A DNA stretch of 64,000 nucleotides from Paragemmobacter ruber (GCF_009908315.1 NZ_JAAATW010000001.1:310001-374000); one strand, 5' to 3'; positions 1 through 9,420 are shown, counted from the first letter of the stretch. Made by a program: numbers and translations. The notes: a model not told the origin generated them from the letters alone.

Positions 1-927
<927 letters not shown>

Positions 928-979
928 TTAGGGTCGGCCCCCCCTGCAATCAAGCGATATCAGAAGAAGGAGAGGCAAG

Positions 980-1384
980 ATGGCGGAACATGGCGAGACG
1001 ATGCTGGAATTCACCGACGACGTGGCAACCTTTGGCGACCGGCTGACGCATGCGCGCGAGGCGGCGGGTCTGACAGTGGCGGGGCTGGCGCGGCGGCTGG
1101 GCGTGCGCCGCCCGCTGGTCGAGGCGTGGGAGGCCGATCAGCGCGAGCCGCGCGCCAACCAGTTGCAGATGATGGCGGGCCTCTTTGGCGTGTCGCTGCG
1201 CTGGCTGATGACGGGAAGCGGCGGGCGGGACGAGGCCCCGCCCGAGGGTGGACCGCTGCCGGAACAGGCGCGCCGCGCGATGGGCGAGTTGTCGCAGCTG
1301 CGTGCAGAGCTTCTTGCGCTCGCGGGCCGGATGGGCGAGTTGGAGGCCCGGTTGAGGGCGGATCTGGATGCGGGGCAGGCATGA
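980..1384 (+). CDS. XRE-family helix-turn-helix transcriptional regulator
   Basis: Small cytoplasmic DNA-binding protein of 134 residues. Residues about 17-70 form a Cro/C1-type helix-turn-helix (DRLTHAREAAGLTVAGLARRLGV, then PLVEAWEADQREPRANQLQMMAGLFGVSLRWLM). The C-terminal third is a charged helix (LSQLRAELLALAGRMGELEARLRADL) that looks like a coiled-coil dimerisation segment. Its stop overlaps the start of sdhE in an ATGA, so the two are probably translated from one mRNA. Target genes cannot be read from the sequence. Neighbouring sdhE suggests a housekeeping rather than phage setting. Confidence 0.85.
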   Translation: MAEHGETMLEFTDDVATFGDRLTHAREAAGLTVAGLARRLGVRRPLVEAWEADQREPRANQLQMMAGLFGVSLRWLMTGSGGRDEAPPEGGPLPEQARRAMGELSQLRAELLALAGRMGELEARLRADLDAGQA

Positions 1385-1656
1385 CCGAAACATCGGAAGC
1401 GCGGCTGAAGCGGATGACGATGCGCAGCTGGCGGCGTGGCACCAAGGAGATGGATCTGGTGCTGGGACCTTGGGCGGATGCCCATCTGGCCGGTCTGGAT
1501 GAAGGGCGGCTGGCGGTCTATGACCGCCTGCTTGAGGAAAACGACCAAGACCTGATGGCGTGGATCCTTGGGCAGGGCCAGGCCCCTGCGCCCATCGCGC
1601 CGCTGCTGGCCGAGATCGCCGCCTTCGCCCGCGCGCGGCTGGCGGCGCGGGGGTAG
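1381..1656 (+). CDS. sdhE: Succinate dehydrogenase assembly factor SdhE (FAD assembly factor, YgfY/Sdh5 family)
   Basis: Protein of 91 residues that helps attach FAD covalently to the SdhA flavoprotein subunit. The family signature is visible: RLKRMTMRSWRRGTKEMDLVLG near the N-terminus (the RGxxExD-type motif is RGTKEMD) followed by LDEGRLAVYDRLLEENDQDLMAWI. Length matches the usual 80-95 residues. The start ATG overlaps the stop of the upstream XRE gene by the ATGA arrangement, which decides the start and implies translational coupling. In Rhodobacteraceae sdhE commonly stands apart from the sdh operon, as here. Confidence 0.9.
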   Translation: MTETSEARLKRMTMRSWRRGTKEMDLVLGPWADAHLAGLDEGRLAVYDRLLEENDQDLMAWILGQGQAPAPIAPLLAEIAAFARARLAARG

Positions 1657-1713
1657 GTGTTTGATCCCACAGTTTGATGGTGCGATCCTTTCGCCGGGAT
1701 GGAAGGAAGCATC

Positions 1714-1836
1714 ATGGGACAGGTTCGTCACCGCGGCGCCACGACCACGTTCGCCGTCAGCGCTGCAATACAGCGATCGCAACCCTCGCTCGCGCAACTG
1801 AGCCGGGAGTAGGGGATCAATCCGAAGACGGTGGCC
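1714..1836 (+). mobile_element. Remnant of an IS481-type transposase, N-terminal part only
   Basis: From the ATG at 1714 the frame reads MGQVRHRGATTTFAVSAAIQ, then RSQPSLAQLSRE, a TAG stop at 1810, and GINPKTVA. This is the N-terminal helix-turn-helix of IS481/IS3-like transposases (family pattern: MGQ..H..ATTT..VR.AIQ.SQ.SL..L....GINPKTV.KW). Only about 40 codons remain, with a nonsense codon where the family has Leu, and the reading then runs straight into toxin-like sequence. No catalytic DDE domain follows. It is a dead scrap marking a past insertion or recombination. Confidence 0.72.
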
Positions 1837-2042
1837 TCAGGAAGCTGTGTGTCGCCCGCGACGGCGGCGGCAAAAGCGGCGGCTACTGATCCATCCACTT
1901 CTACGCGCCGGGGCGTGGCCTGCCGGTCTTCCTCCTCACCGTCTTCGCCAAGAACAAAAAGGACAACCTGACCCCGACCGAAGCCACACAGATGCAAGCC
2001 TGCGGCGGCCGGATTGCCAGAACCTACGGAAGACGATCATGA
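1830..2042 (+). pseudogene. RelE/HigB-type toxin remnant, 5' end lost and interrupted by a stop
   Basis: The frame ending at the TGA 2040-2042 reads GGLRKLCVARDGGGKSGGY, stop (TGA 1887), then SIHFYAPGRGLPVFLLTVFA and KNKKDNLTPTE. This matches the C-terminal half of HigB/RelE-like toxins (GG.RK.R.A..G.GKSGG.RVI.....P.FLLTVFAKN.K.NLT..E). The first half is missing, replaced by the transposase scrap; a TGA stands where the family has Arg (GGYR), and the tail after LTPTE is scrambled. The stop overlaps the antitoxin ATG (ATGA), the usual toxin-antitoxin coupling. Function is almost certainly lost. Confidence 0.75.
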
Positions 2043-2346
2043 GCGAAGCCTTCGACCGCATCATGCAACGCCTCAAAGAGGCCGAGGCCTACCTCAACGG
2101 CCAAACCTCTGGCTCTAACACCCACCATATCGACGTCCCCACCCCCGACGTCCGCGCCATCCGCGCCAGCACCGGCCTCAGCCAGGCCGACTTCGCCCGC
2201 TCCATCGGCGTCAGCAAAGGCACACTCCTGAACTGGGAACAGTCCCGCCGCACCATCGACGGCCCGCCTGCGCCCTCCTCGCGCTCATCGCCAAGAAACC
2301 CGGCATCGTTCGTGCAGTGGATGCTCCACCCTTAACCCCACCTTAA
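2039..2346 (+). pseudogene. HigA/NadS-type antitoxin with C-terminal frameshift
   Basis: Helix-turn-helix antitoxin partner of the broken toxin. The first 75 residues are intact: MSEAFDRIMQRLKEAEAYLN, then VRAIRASTGLSQADFARSIGVSKGTLLNWEQSRRT, a typical XRE fold. After the codons for DGP near 2265-2272 the reading frame shifts. The original frame yields a proline/serine-rich tail and stops at 2335. The shifted frame restores the family C-terminus (ALLALIAKKPGIVRAV) and stops at 2346. The DNA-binding half could still be made, but the pair as a whole is decayed. Confidence 0.72.
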
Positions 2347-2387
2347 CCCTCCCCACCCCACACTCCCCCTTGCCCGGCAACTTAATG

Positions 2388-2395
2388 TATGCATA
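2388..2395 (+). promoter_or_regulatory. Palindrome TATGCATA directly before brnT, candidate BrnA operator
   Basis: An AT-rich island (2381-2400) in otherwise GC-rich DNA holds the perfect palindrome TATGCATA four bases before the brnT ATG. No Shine-Dalgarno sequence precedes that ATG, so a leaderless or very short-leader transcript is plausible. BrnA antitoxins are known to autoregulate at palindromes over the brnTA promoter; assigning that role here is inference. Confidence 0.4.
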
Positions 2396-2398
2396 TAA

Positions 2399-2674
2399 AT
2401 GTGGGACTGGGACGAGACCAAGCGCCAGCACAACCTGCGCAAGCACGGCATCGACTTCGCCGCGCTGGATGGGTTCGATTGGTCCACCGCAACCCATGAG
2501 GCAGACACAAGAACCGATTACGGCGAAGCGCGGATCGTCACCACGGGCTATATCGGCGACAGGCTCCACATCCTCGCCTGGGCACCCCGCCACGGCCGCA
2601 TCCGCATCATCAGCTTGAGGAAGGCAAATGACCGCGAACAGAAAGCATGGCACAGCCTCCGCGCCCCTCACTGA
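2399..2674 (+). CDS. brnT: BrnT family toxin (type II toxin-antitoxin ribonuclease)
   Basis: Protein of 91 residues with a RelE-like fold that inhibits translation by cleaving RNA in the known Brucella homologue. The family hallmark is at the N-terminus: WDWDETKRQHNLRKHGIDFA followed by ALDGFDW. The central GEARIVTTGYIGDRLHILAW and C-terminal RIISLRKANDREQKAW (family: RIIS.R.A...E...Y) are also present. Length is normal. Its 3' end overlaps the antitoxin gene by 47 bases, the standard brnTA layout. Intact, unlike the broken toxin pair just upstream. Confidence 0.9.
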   Translation: MWDWDETKRQHNLRKHGIDFAALDGFDWSTATHEADTRTDYGEARIVTTGYIGDRLHILAWAPRHGRIRIISLRKANDREQKAWHSLRAPH

Positions 2675-2939
2675 CAGGCAGGGCGAGGTCCGCGAACTCA
2701 CCGCCGCCGATTTCGCACGCCAGCGCCCCACCGCCGATTTCCCCGAACTCGTCGAAATCCTCGAAGCCCATGGCAAACTCGGCCGCCCGCCCCTGCCCGC
2801 TTCCGAGCGCAAGCAACGCGTCACCCTGCACCTTGATCCCGATGTCCTGACAGCCCTCAAGGCCGAGGGGCGCGGCTGGCAGACCCGTGCGAATGCGGCC
2901 CTGCGCCGCGCGTTGAACCTGCCTGCCACCAAGTCCTGA
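2628..2939 (+). CDS. brnA: BrnA family antitoxin
   Basis: Cognate antitoxin of BrnT, 103 residues. The N-terminal part carries the family signature LTDRQGEVRELTAADFARQRP; the C-terminal part is a ribbon-helix-helix DNA-binding segment (KQRVTLHLDPDVLTALKAEGRGWQTRANAALRRAL). The start at 2628 is supported by GAGGAAGG a few bases before it, inside brnT. BrnA binds BrnT and represses the shared promoter. The sequence shows no damage, so this module should be functional. Confidence 0.9.
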   Translation: MTANRKHGTASAPLTDRQGEVRELTAADFARQRPTADFPELVEILEAHGKLGRPPLPASERKQRVTLHLDPDVLTALKAEGRGWQTRANAALRRALNLPATKS

Positions 2940-2985
2940 CCAAAACGTGATATCCTTGGCCCCGCATCCGTCCTATCGTTTGCGG

Positions 2986-3687
2986 ATGCGGCACTGGCTC
3001 CTCCCCCTCGCCTTCCTTGCCACGCCCCTCCACGCGCAGGAGGTGGATCTGGAGCTTGTCCTTCTCGCCGATGCCTCCGGCTCCATCGACCAGGCCGAGA
3101 TCGACTTTCAGCGGCAGGGCTATGCGCAGGCCATCACCCATCCCGATGTGCTCTATGCCATCTCCTCCACCCTGACCGGCTCCATCGCCGTCACCTATGT
3201 GGAATGGGCCGCCAATCAGGCCGTGGTGGTGGACTGGACCGTGATCGCCAACCCACAGGATGCCGAGGCCTTCGCCGCCAACCTGCTCGTCCCGCCCCGC
3301 CTTGCCTCGGGCCGCAATGCCATCGGCGCGGCGCTTCTGGAAGGCAAGCGCCTGATCGAAGAGAACAGCATCACCGGCCTGCGCCGCGTGATCGACTTTT
3401 CCGGCGACAGCGCGAACAACTGGTCCGGCCCCAGCATCGTGGAGGCGCGCGATCAGGTGGTGGCAGCGGGCATCACGATCAACGCCCTGCCCATCCTGCG
3501 CGACGGCGTGTCCGAGGTCAGCGGCGAGAACCTGATCGAGCTTTACACCGACCGCGTAATCGGCGGCCCCGGCGCCTTCATCGTGGCGGCCGAAAGCGGG
3601 GCCAGCTTCACCGCCGCCGTGCGGCGCAAGCTGATCCTCGAAATCGCGGGCAGCCCGCCCGCGGTGATCCCCACCTCCGCCCCCTAA
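2986..3687 (+). CDS. DUF1194 domain-containing secreted protein (VWA-like)
   Basis: Periplasmic protein of 233 residues from the ATG at 2986. A GTG at 2947 is in frame, but the signal peptide (MRHWLLPLAFLATPLHAQ) begins at 2986, so I prefer that start. The mature part opens with VDLELVLLADASGSIDQAEI, a von Willebrand A-type metal site (DxSxS as DASGS). Then come VTYVEWA, a SGRNAIG loop and VIDFSGD, all standard for DUF1194. The molecular role of the family is not established. It is transcribed after brnTA but carries its own character and is not part of that module. Confidence 0.8.
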   Translation: MRHWLLPLAFLATPLHAQEVDLELVLLADASGSIDQAEIDFQRQGYAQAITHPDVLYAISSTLTGSIAVTYVEWAANQAVVVDWTVIANPQDAEAFAANLLVPPRLASGRNAIGAALLEGKRLIEENSITGLRRVIDFSGDSANNWSGPSIVEARDQVVAAGITINALPILRDGVSEVSGENLIELYTDRVIGGPGAFIVAAESGASFTAAVRRKLILEIAGSPPAVIPTSAP

Positions 3688-3787
3688 GGGCAGTGTTCAC
3701 CCCGCCGCATCCGTTAGCAACCCGTCACCCCACCGCCCGCTGCGTGCATACGCCCGTCTGCACTGCCGTGCTGCACCGCCTGCTGCC

Positions 3788-4207
3788 CTAGTTCTGCAGC
3801 GTCTTCAGATGCTCGGCCAGTTCCACCAGACGGATCGGCGTCGGCGTCATGATCCCGTCGCCCCCGTCATAAGGCACCAGCGCCCCATCCAGCAGCGCGC
3901 TGAATTGCGGCATCACCCGGCCCCCGTCCCGCCCGCCGGTATAGCCCCAGATCTGCGCCATCACCCGCGTTGTCGGGAAGGTGCCGCCATTGCGCGCGGC
4001 CAGTTGCGTCAGGTCCGCCGGGCGCTGCGGCAGGCCTGCCGCCATCTCGCCATCCCCTTTGCCGCCCGGCCCGTGGCAGCCCGCACAGAAGGCTGCATAA
4101 TCCCCCGCGCCGGTCGTCTGCCCGGCCCGCTCCGCGCCGGGCAGCACACAGGCCGCCAGAAGGAAAAGGGAAATCATCCCAATGGGATAGAGGTATACGC
4201 GCCGCAT
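3788..4207 (-). CDS. Lipoprotein c-type cytochrome
   Basis: Small class I cytochrome c, 139 residues, probably membrane-anchored on the periplasmic side. The N-terminus has a lipobox (FLLAAC, Cys20), so it should be a lipoprotein. Haem is bound by CAGCH at residues 41-45 and the likely axial Met is M99 in RVMPQF. The spacing and the GPGGKGDG motif after the haem site fit mono-haem cytochromes of the cbb3/CccA type. No oxidase or dehydrogenase gene lies nearby, so its electron partner is unknown. An internal ATG at 4177 would shorten the signal peptide and is less likely. Confidence 0.85.
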   Translation of the reverse strand: MRRVYLYPIGMISLFLLAACVLPGAERAGQTTGAGDYAAFCAGCHGPGGKGDGEMAAGLPQRPADLTQLAARNGGTFPTTRVMAQIWGYTGGRDGGRVMPQFSALLDGALVPYDGGDGIMTPTPIRLVELAEHLKTLQN

Positions 4208-4287
4208 CTTTGCCCCCGTTCATTCTTATTGATGAACAGTGAAGCACGATCCCGCCCGCGCATCAACGCCCGTCCCGCCCCCCCGGG

Positions 4288-4971
4288 CTACAGGCCAACA
4301 ATCCGCCCCTGATCCAGCCGCACCACCCGATCCATCTGCGCGGCAAGGTCAAGGTTGTGCGTCGCGATCAGCGCCGAAAGCCCCGTCTCGCGCACCAGGT
4401 CCATCAGCGCGCCGAAGACCTGATCCGAGGTCGCGGGATCAAGGTTCCCCGTCGGCTCATCCGCCAGCAACAGCTTGGGCTGATTGGCCAGCGCCCGGCA
4501 GAAGGCCACCCGCTGCTGCTCGCCCCCCGACAGTTGCGCCGGGCGATGCGCCGCCCGCCCCGCCACCCCCACCCGGGCCAGCAGATCGCGCGCCCGCGCC
4601 TCGGCAACACTTGCCGAAACGCCATTGGCCAGTTGCGGCAAGACGATGTTTTCCAAGGCAGAAAACTCCGGCAGCAGGTGGTGGAACTGGTAGATGAAGC
4701 CCACATCCGCCCGCCGCGCCTCGGTCCGCGCCCGGTCGCTCAGGCCGCCCATATCCCGCCCGCCATGCGCCACCCGGCCCCCATCCGCCGTGTCCAGAAG
4801 GCCCGCGATATGCAGCAGCGTCGATTTCCCCGCACCCGACGGCGCGACCAGCGCCACCACCTCACCCCGGGCGACGGCAATGCTTGCCCCGCGCAGCACG
4901 ATCACCTCGGACGGCTTGCCGCGGTTATAGCCCTTCTCGATCCCGTCCAGCGCCAGCACCGCCTCACTCAT
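4288..4971 (-). CDS. lolD: Lipoprotein-releasing ABC transporter, ATP-binding subunit LolD
   Basis: Cytoplasmic ATPase of 227 residues that powers extraction of outer-membrane lipoproteins from the inner membrane. Walker A is APSGAGKST (residues 43-51), the ABC signature LSGGE (147-151) and Walker B LLLADEP (167-173), with the Lol-type Q-loop [11 protein letters not shown]. Its ATG overlaps the end of the permease gene by 8 bases, so the two are translationally coupled. The adjacent permease is what separates it from other MacB-type ATPases. Confidence 0.93.
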   Translation of the reverse strand: MSEAVLALDGIEKGYNRGKPSEVIVLRGASIAVARGEVVALVAPSGAGKSTLLHIAGLLDTADGGRVAHGGRDMGGLSDRARTEARRADVGFIYQFHHLLPEFSALENIVLPQLANGVSASVAEARARDLLARVGVAGRAAHRPAQLSGGEQQRVAFCRALANQPKLLLADEPTGNLDPATSDQVFGALMDLVRETGLSALIATHNLDLAAQMDRVVRLDQGRIVGL

Positions 4972-6247
4972 AGCGCAGCGCCTCCACCGGGTTCATCCGC
5001 GCCGCGCGGCGGGCGGGAAACAGCGTCACGACAAAGGACAAGAACAGCGACAACCCCACCGCCGACAGCACATCCTGCAGCTGCAGCTTCGCCGGCAGCG
5101 CATAGATCCCCCGGATCGACGGATCCCAGACCCCGCCCCCCGCAAGGTAGTTCACGAAGGAAAAGATCGGGTCGATATAGATGGCAAACAAGCAACCCAA
5201 CACCACCCCTAGTGCCGTGCCCACCAGCCCGGTTGACGCCCCGCACAGGAAGAACACCCGCAGCACCGCCCCCTCGGTCAGCCCCATGGTGCGCAGGATG
5301 CCGATATCGCGGCCCTTGTTCTTCACCAGCATGATCAGGCCCGAAATGATGTTCATCGACGCGATCAGCACAAGTATCGACAGGATGACGAACATGATGT
5401 TGTCCTCCACATCCAGCGCGCGCAGGAAGGCGCCCGAACTGTCGCGCCACGTCCAGAGCATCCCCTCCGCCCCGGCAGCCGCCAGCAGCGCGGGCGCAAG
5501 GTCATCCACCCGCTCGGGATCCGCCACCATCACCTCGATCTCGTCCGCCATGCCTTCCTTGTTGAAATAGGACTGCGCCTCCTCAAAAGGCATGTAGATG
5601 CGGGTGCGGTCGATGTCATAGCGTCCGGCGGTGAAGATATAGACCACCTCATAGGCGTTCACGCGCGGGCTGGTGCCAAAGGCCGTCTTCACCCCCGATG
5701 GCGCGATCACGCGCAGCCTGTCGCCCAGCCCGACGCCCAACTCGCGCGCGATGCCCGATCCGATGGCGATGCCTTCGGGATAGCGGGCAAGGTCGCCCTC
5801 GGCATTGGCACCGCGCCCCACCCGCGGCAGCGCCTCAAGATCGGCGGCGCGCATCCCGTACACCTCGGCCCCGGTCGTGCCCTCGCCCGCCGTCACCATC
5901 ACCTGCCCCTTCACCAAGGGCGCGGCGCGGGTCACGCCCGGCACCTCGGCCACACGGGTGGCGATGGCGTCATAATCTGTGAAGCCGCGCTGCAACTGGC
6001 CCGTCTCGGTCACGCGGCCCGCGGAATAGACGGTGACATGGGCATTGGCGCCAAGGATAGTGTCCACGAATTCCGCCCGGAACCCTGCCCGCACCGCCAG
6101 CGTCGCGATCAGCGCAAAGACCGCCAGCGTGATGCCGACAAGGCTGATCCAGGTCATCACCGACACGCCGCCCTCGGCCCGGCGCGCGCGCAGGTAGCGC
6201 CACGCGATCATCCATTCAAAGGGTGCAAAAGGGGGGGTACTCGCCAT
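4964..6247 (-). CDS. lolC: Lipoprotein-releasing ABC transporter permease LolC/LolE
   Basis: Inner-membrane permease of 427 residues with a large periplasmic domain; partner of LolD. Starting from the ATG at 6247 ([19 protein letters not shown]), there is one transmembrane helix near residues 25-50, a periplasmic MacB-like domain, and three helices in the FtsX-type C-terminal half ([20 protein letters not shown]; the [12 protein letters not shown] coupling motif; the final [24 protein letters not shown]). Upstream in-frame codons to 6349 lack hydrophobic character. Alphaproteobacteria usually have one LolC/E-like (LolF-like) permease, which fits the single gene here. Confidence 0.92.
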   Translation of the reverse strand: MASTPPFAPFEWMIAWRYLRARRAEGGVSVMTWISLVGITLAVFALIATLAVRAGFRAEFVDTILGANAHVTVYSAGRVTETGQLQRGFTDYDAIATRVAEVPGVTRAAPLVKGQVMVTAGEGTTGAEVYGMRAADLEALPRVGRGANAEGDLARYPEGIAIGSGIARELGVGLGDRLRVIAPSGVKTAFGTSPRVNAYEVVYIFTAGRYDIDRTRIYMPFEEAQSYFNKEGMADEIEVMVADPERVDDLAPALLAAAGAEGMLWTWRDSSGAFLRALDVEDNIMFVILSILVLIASMNIISGLIMLVKNKGRDIGILRTMGLTEGAVLRVFFLCGASTGLVGTALGVVLGCLFAIYIDPIFSFVNYLAGGGVWDPSIRGIYALPAKLQLQDVLSAVGLSLFLSFVVTLFPARRAARMNPVEALRYE

Positions 6248-6386
6248 GTTCTGCCCGTTATCCGGCCCGCTTCGGGCTTTGGCGCGGACAGTGTCGGCAA
6301 GACCCGCCCGCGTCAAGCCACGCCCCCGTGAAAGGCGCCCCACCGCCAAGGCGCCCCCCGGATGTCCCCGTGGCTACTGCGCAGTG

Positions 6387-7052
6387 TCAGGTGGCCACGG
6401 CGATGGCCACGGCGGCGAAATGCAGCCCCGCCGCCACGGCCACGCACAGATGCCAGATCGCGTTGTGGAACTTCAGCCGGTGCCAGCGATAGAAGGCCAC
6501 GCCCGCCACATAGGTGACCCCCCCGAGAACCAGCAGCACGAGCGACGGCCCCGGCAGGGCGGCACGGGCAGGGCCGATCGCGGCGATCCCAACCATGCCC
6601 AGCGCGATATAGGCCACCACCGCCAGACCATCGAGACGGCCGGGCCAGACCAGCTTCACCACCGCGCCAAGGATGGCACCGGTCCAGACGATGCCCGCCA
6701 GAACGGCCGCGAAGAGCACATTCTCGAAATGCACCACCACGGCCGTGTAGGTCCCCGCAATCATCAGGTAGATGGCGGAATGGTCGAACCGCCGCAGCAC
6801 CCATTTGATCGGTGACGGCGGAACCATGTTATAGGCCAGCGAAAAGCCGAACATCGCGAAATACCCCGCCGCATAGACGGCCAGCGCGGCAAAGGTGCCA
6901 AGATGCCCGGCGCCAAGGACATGGGCAAGAAGGATGGAAAAGGCGATCATCCCCGCCACCAGCGCCACCGCATGCACGATGCCATCGGCCAGCAATTCGC
7001 CCGGCGTGAAGGGGCGCTTCGTCAGGCGGGGATGATTGGCAGGCAGGGTCAT
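6387..7052 (-). CDS. Hemolysin III / PAQR family membrane protein
   Basis: Integral inner-membrane protein of 221 residues with about seven transmembrane helices. Family landmarks are the N-terminal GELLADGIVHAVALVAG (His in helix 1), SLAYNMVP (the NxxxP type motif after the third helix), FDHSAIYLMIAGTYT, and the C-terminal WHLCVAVAAGLHF, giving the three His/Asp metal positions of the PAQR fold. The start is set at the ATG 7052; the longer frame to 7124 adds a non-membrane tail. The name hemolysin III is historical, and no toxin role should be inferred. Confidence 0.88.
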   Translation of the reverse strand: MTLPANHPRLTKRPFTPGELLADGIVHAVALVAGMIAFSILLAHVLGAGHLGTFAALAVYAAGYFAMFGFSLAYNMVPPSPIKWVLRRFDHSAIYLMIAGTYTAVVVHFENVLFAAVLAGIVWTGAILGAVVKLVWPGRLDGLAVVAYIALGMVGIAAIGPARAALPGPSLVLLVLGGVTYVAGVAFYRWHRLKFHNAIWHLCVAVAAGLHFAAVAIAVAT

Positions 7053-7186
7053 GGCTGGCTCCGCAGATGTGCCGCCGCAGGATGCGCCACGCCCCCGTAC
7101 AGTCAATCCGCCCTTAGGTCGCATGACGCCACGTCAGAGGTCGCCCACCGCCCCAAACAGAAAGGGGGGAGCCCCGGCCTCCCCCC

Positions 7187-7207
7187 CGATTTTTCGAAGG
7201 AAAATCG
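7187..7207. repeat. 21-bp interspersed palindrome, downstream of proS (copy 1 of 3)
   Basis: Inverted arms CGATTTT and AAAATCG around a 7-base loop (TCGAAGG). Two further copies of identical size stand at 49301 and 49374. This one sits 15 bases beyond the proS stop, a terminator-like position. Confidence 0.65.
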
Positions 7208-7221
7208 CCACCCCCGCCCGA

Positions 7222-8559
7222 TCAGCGCCCGGCGTAGATCTGCGCGATGCGGTCCACCGCCGCCTCGGGCGACATCTCCTCGCTCTCGCCCGTGCGGCGC
7301 GAGGTCAGTTCCACCACCCCATTGGCAAGGCCGCGCGGCCCCACCGTGATCCGCCAGGGCAGGCCGATCAGGTCCATCGTGGCGAATTTCGCCCCGGCGC
7401 GTTCGTCGCGGTCGTCATACAGCGCCTCAAGGCCCCGCGCCGCCAGCGCCTTGTAGATCCCCTCGCAGGCGGCGTCCGCCGCGCCGTCGCCCTGTTTCAG
7501 GTTGACGATCCCCACCGGGAAGGGCGTCACGCCTTCCGGCCAGATGATGCCCTTGTCATCATGGCTGGCCTCGATGATCGCGCCCAGAAGGCGGCTCACC
7601 CCGATGCCATGCGACCCCATCTCCACCGGCACGCGGCTGCCATCGGGTGTCACCACGGTGGCCCCCATCGCCTCGGAATATTTGGTGCCGAAATAGAAGA
7701 TCTGCCCCACCTCGATGCCCCGGCCCACCTTGCGATGCGCCTCGGGCACGGCCTCGAACACCGCCGCGTCATGTGTTTCGTCCGTGCGGGCATAAAGCGT
7801 GGTGAATTCTTCACAGACCTTGGCCACTTGCGCGCGGTCGTCATAGTCGATGTCGCGCGCGCCCAGTTTCAGGCCCGTCACCCGGTCGTCGTAGAACACT
7901 TCCGACTCGCCCGTCTGCGCCAGCACAAGGAATTCATGCGTGTTGTCCCCACCGATCGGGCCGCTCGCCGCCCGCATCGGGATGGCCGTCAGACCCATGC
8001 GCTCATAGGTGCGCAGATAGCTGACCATGTGGCGGTTATAGGCGTGGATCGCGGCGTCACGGTCGAGGTCAAAATTGTAGCCGTCCTTCATCAGGAACTC
8101 GCGCCCCCGCATCACGCCGAAGCGCGGGCGCATCTCGTCGCGGAACTTCCACTGAATGTGATACAGCGTCAGCGGCAGGTCCTTGTAGCTGTTCACATGC
8201 GCGCGGAAGATGTCGGTGATCATCTCCTCATTCGTCGGCCCGTACAGCATCTCGCGCTTCTGCCGGTCGGTGATGCGCAGCATTTCCTGCCCGTAATCGT
8301 CATAGCGCCCGCTTTCGCGCCACAGGTCTGCCGGTTGCAGCGTGGGCATCAAGAGCGGGATATGGCCCGCGCGGATCTGTTCCTGATGCACGATCTCCTC
8401 GATCCGCTTCAGCACACGATAGCCCAGCGGCAGCCAGGAATAGATGCCCGCCGCCTGCTGCTTGATCATGCCCGCGCGCAGCATGTAGCGATGGCTCACG
8501 ATCTGCGCCTCGGCGGGGTTTTCCTTCAGGACGGGCAGGAAGTAACGGGTCAAGCGCAT
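7222..8559 (-). CDS. proS: Prolyl-tRNA synthetase (class II, short alphaproteobacterial type)
   Basis: Charges tRNA-Pro with proline in the cytoplasm. At 445 residues it lacks the editing (INS) domain found in the roughly 570-residue E. coli enzyme; alphaproteobacteria commonly have this short form. Visible class II landmarks are [20 protein letters not shown] (motif 1 area), [26 protein letters not shown] (motif 2) and [14 protein letters not shown] (motif 3). The anticodon-binding domain follows ([13 protein letters not shown] onward). The gene is a single transcription unit, divergent from the fasciclin gene. Confidence 0.97.
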   Translation of the reverse strand: MRLTRYFLPVLKENPAEAQIVSHRYMLRAGMIKQQAAGIYSWLPLGYRVLKRIEEIVHQEQIRAGHIPLLMPTLQPADLWRESGRYDDYGQEMLRITDRQKREMLYGPTNEEMITDIFRAHVNSYKDLPLTLYHIQWKFRDEMRPRFGVMRGREFLMKDGYNFDLDRDAAIHAYNRHMVSYLRTYERMGLTAIPMRAASGPIGGDNTHEFLVLAQTGESEVFYDDRVTGLKLGARDIDYDDRAQVAKVCEEFTTLYARTDETHDAAVFEAVPEAHRKVGRGIEVGQIFYFGTKYSEAMGATVVTPDGSRVPVEMGSHGIGVSRLLGAIIEASHDDKGIIWPEGVTPFPVGIVNLKQGDGAADAACEGIYKALAARGLEALYDDRDERAGAKFATMDLIGLPWRITVGPRGLANGVVELTSRRTGESEEMSPEAAVDRIAQIYAGR

Positions 8560-8659
8560 GGGGCGTCTCCAGTCGATGCGCGCTTGGCTTACGCAATTGA
8601 AACAATCCCCGCAAGCCGATCACGCCGGATAACGCCTTTGCCAAGATCGTGAAACGAAG

Positions 8660-8688
8660 TGATCGTTCACACATCTTGCGGCGTAAGC
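8660..8688 (+). promoter_or_regulatory. Candidate sigma-E (RpoE/ChrR-type) promoter of the fasciclin gene
   Basis: TGATCG, 18 bases, TAAGC, ending 44 bases before the fasciclin ATG. In Rhodobacter sphaeroides the singlet-oxygen sigma factor RpoE recognises TGATCC and a TAAGA-type -10 element at about this spacing. Two mismatches from that form (final base of each element). Role inferred, not shown. Confidence 0.5.
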
Positions 8689-8732
8689 GGTCCGACAAGG
8701 CAGTGACGCCTGTCGTACCAATGGGGACTTTC

Positions 8733-9236
8733 ATGAAACTGAAGCTTGCACTGGCCGCTCTGGCCCTCTCCGCCGCCACCGCTCAGGCGCAGTCGATCGT
8801 CGACATCGCCGCCGGGGATGAGCGGTTCACCACGCTCGTCGCCGCCGTCACCGCCGCAGGCCTTGCCGAAACGCTGGCCGGTCCCGGCCCCTTCACCGTC
8901 TACGCCCCGGTGAATGATGCCTTCGCCGCCCTGCCCGCCGGCACGGTGGACAACCTGCTCAAGCCGGAAAACAAGGGCCAGTTGACGGATATCCTTCTCT
9001 ACCACGTCGATGACCGCAACCTTCCCGCAGCCGCCATCCCGGCCGGTTCGACCTATTTCAAGCCGCTGCTGACGTCGCAGCGCCTCTGCATCACCAAGGG
9101 TGACGCGGGCGTGACCATCGCCGACGGCACGGGCGAGGTGGCCAATGTCATCATCGCCGACATCAAGGCCGACAACGGCGTGATCCATGTGATCGACAAG
9201 GTGCTCCTGCCCGGCCAGCGCCCCGCCTGCCACTGA
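8733..9236 (+). CDS. Fasciclin (FAS1) domain secreted protein
   Basis: Exported protein of 167 residues. A clear Sec signal peptide (MKLKLALAALALSAATAQAQ) precedes one FAS1 domain with the H1 box (GPFTVYAPVNDAFAALPAGTVDNLL), the YHV motif (LLYHVDD) and the H2 box (NGVIHVIDKVLLP). The ATG at 8733 is chosen because the signal peptide starts there and GGGGA precedes it; the frame further upstream has no signal. FAS1 proteins act in adhesion or in handling of reactive molecules, and homologues in Rhodobacter have been linked to the singlet-oxygen response. It is followed by a strong terminator and so is probably monocistronic. Confidence 0.9.
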   Translation: MKLKLALAALALSAATAQAQSIVDIAAGDERFTTLVAAVTAAGLAETLAGPGPFTVYAPVNDAFAALPAGTVDNLLKPENKGQLTDILLYHVDDRNLPAAAIPAGSTYFKPLLTSQRLCITKGDAGVTIADGTGEVANVIIADIKADNGVIHVIDKVLLPGQRPACH

Positions 9237-9271
9237 TCCGGTCAGGCCTGATCCGATCGCACAAGCCCTGG

Positions 9272-9310
9272 GGAAGGCCCGGCTGCCATGTGGGGGCAGC
9301 CGGGCCTTCC
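9272..9310 (+). terminator. Strong hairpin terminator after the fasciclin gene
   Basis: Perfect 16-bp stem (left arm GGAAGGCCCGGCTGCC, right arm at 9295-9310) with a 7-base loop, 36 bases past the stop codon. The trailing sequence TGCTGTTT is only moderately T-rich. Confidence 0.75.
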
Positions 9311-9420
9311 TGCTGTTTGCGGCCCAACTTCCGCCCCGCGCCACGGTGGTTTCGGCCCCGCCCCTTGCGCCGCGTCGCGGCAGGCGTGATATGTTGCTCT
9401 TATTGCACCCGGAGGCGACC

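Noticed and set aside
2360-2400. Standard sigma-70 promoter TTGCCC-N18-TATAAA at brnT
   Set aside because: The -10 match would place the transcription start downstream of the brnT ATG, so it cannot drive the gene as annotated.
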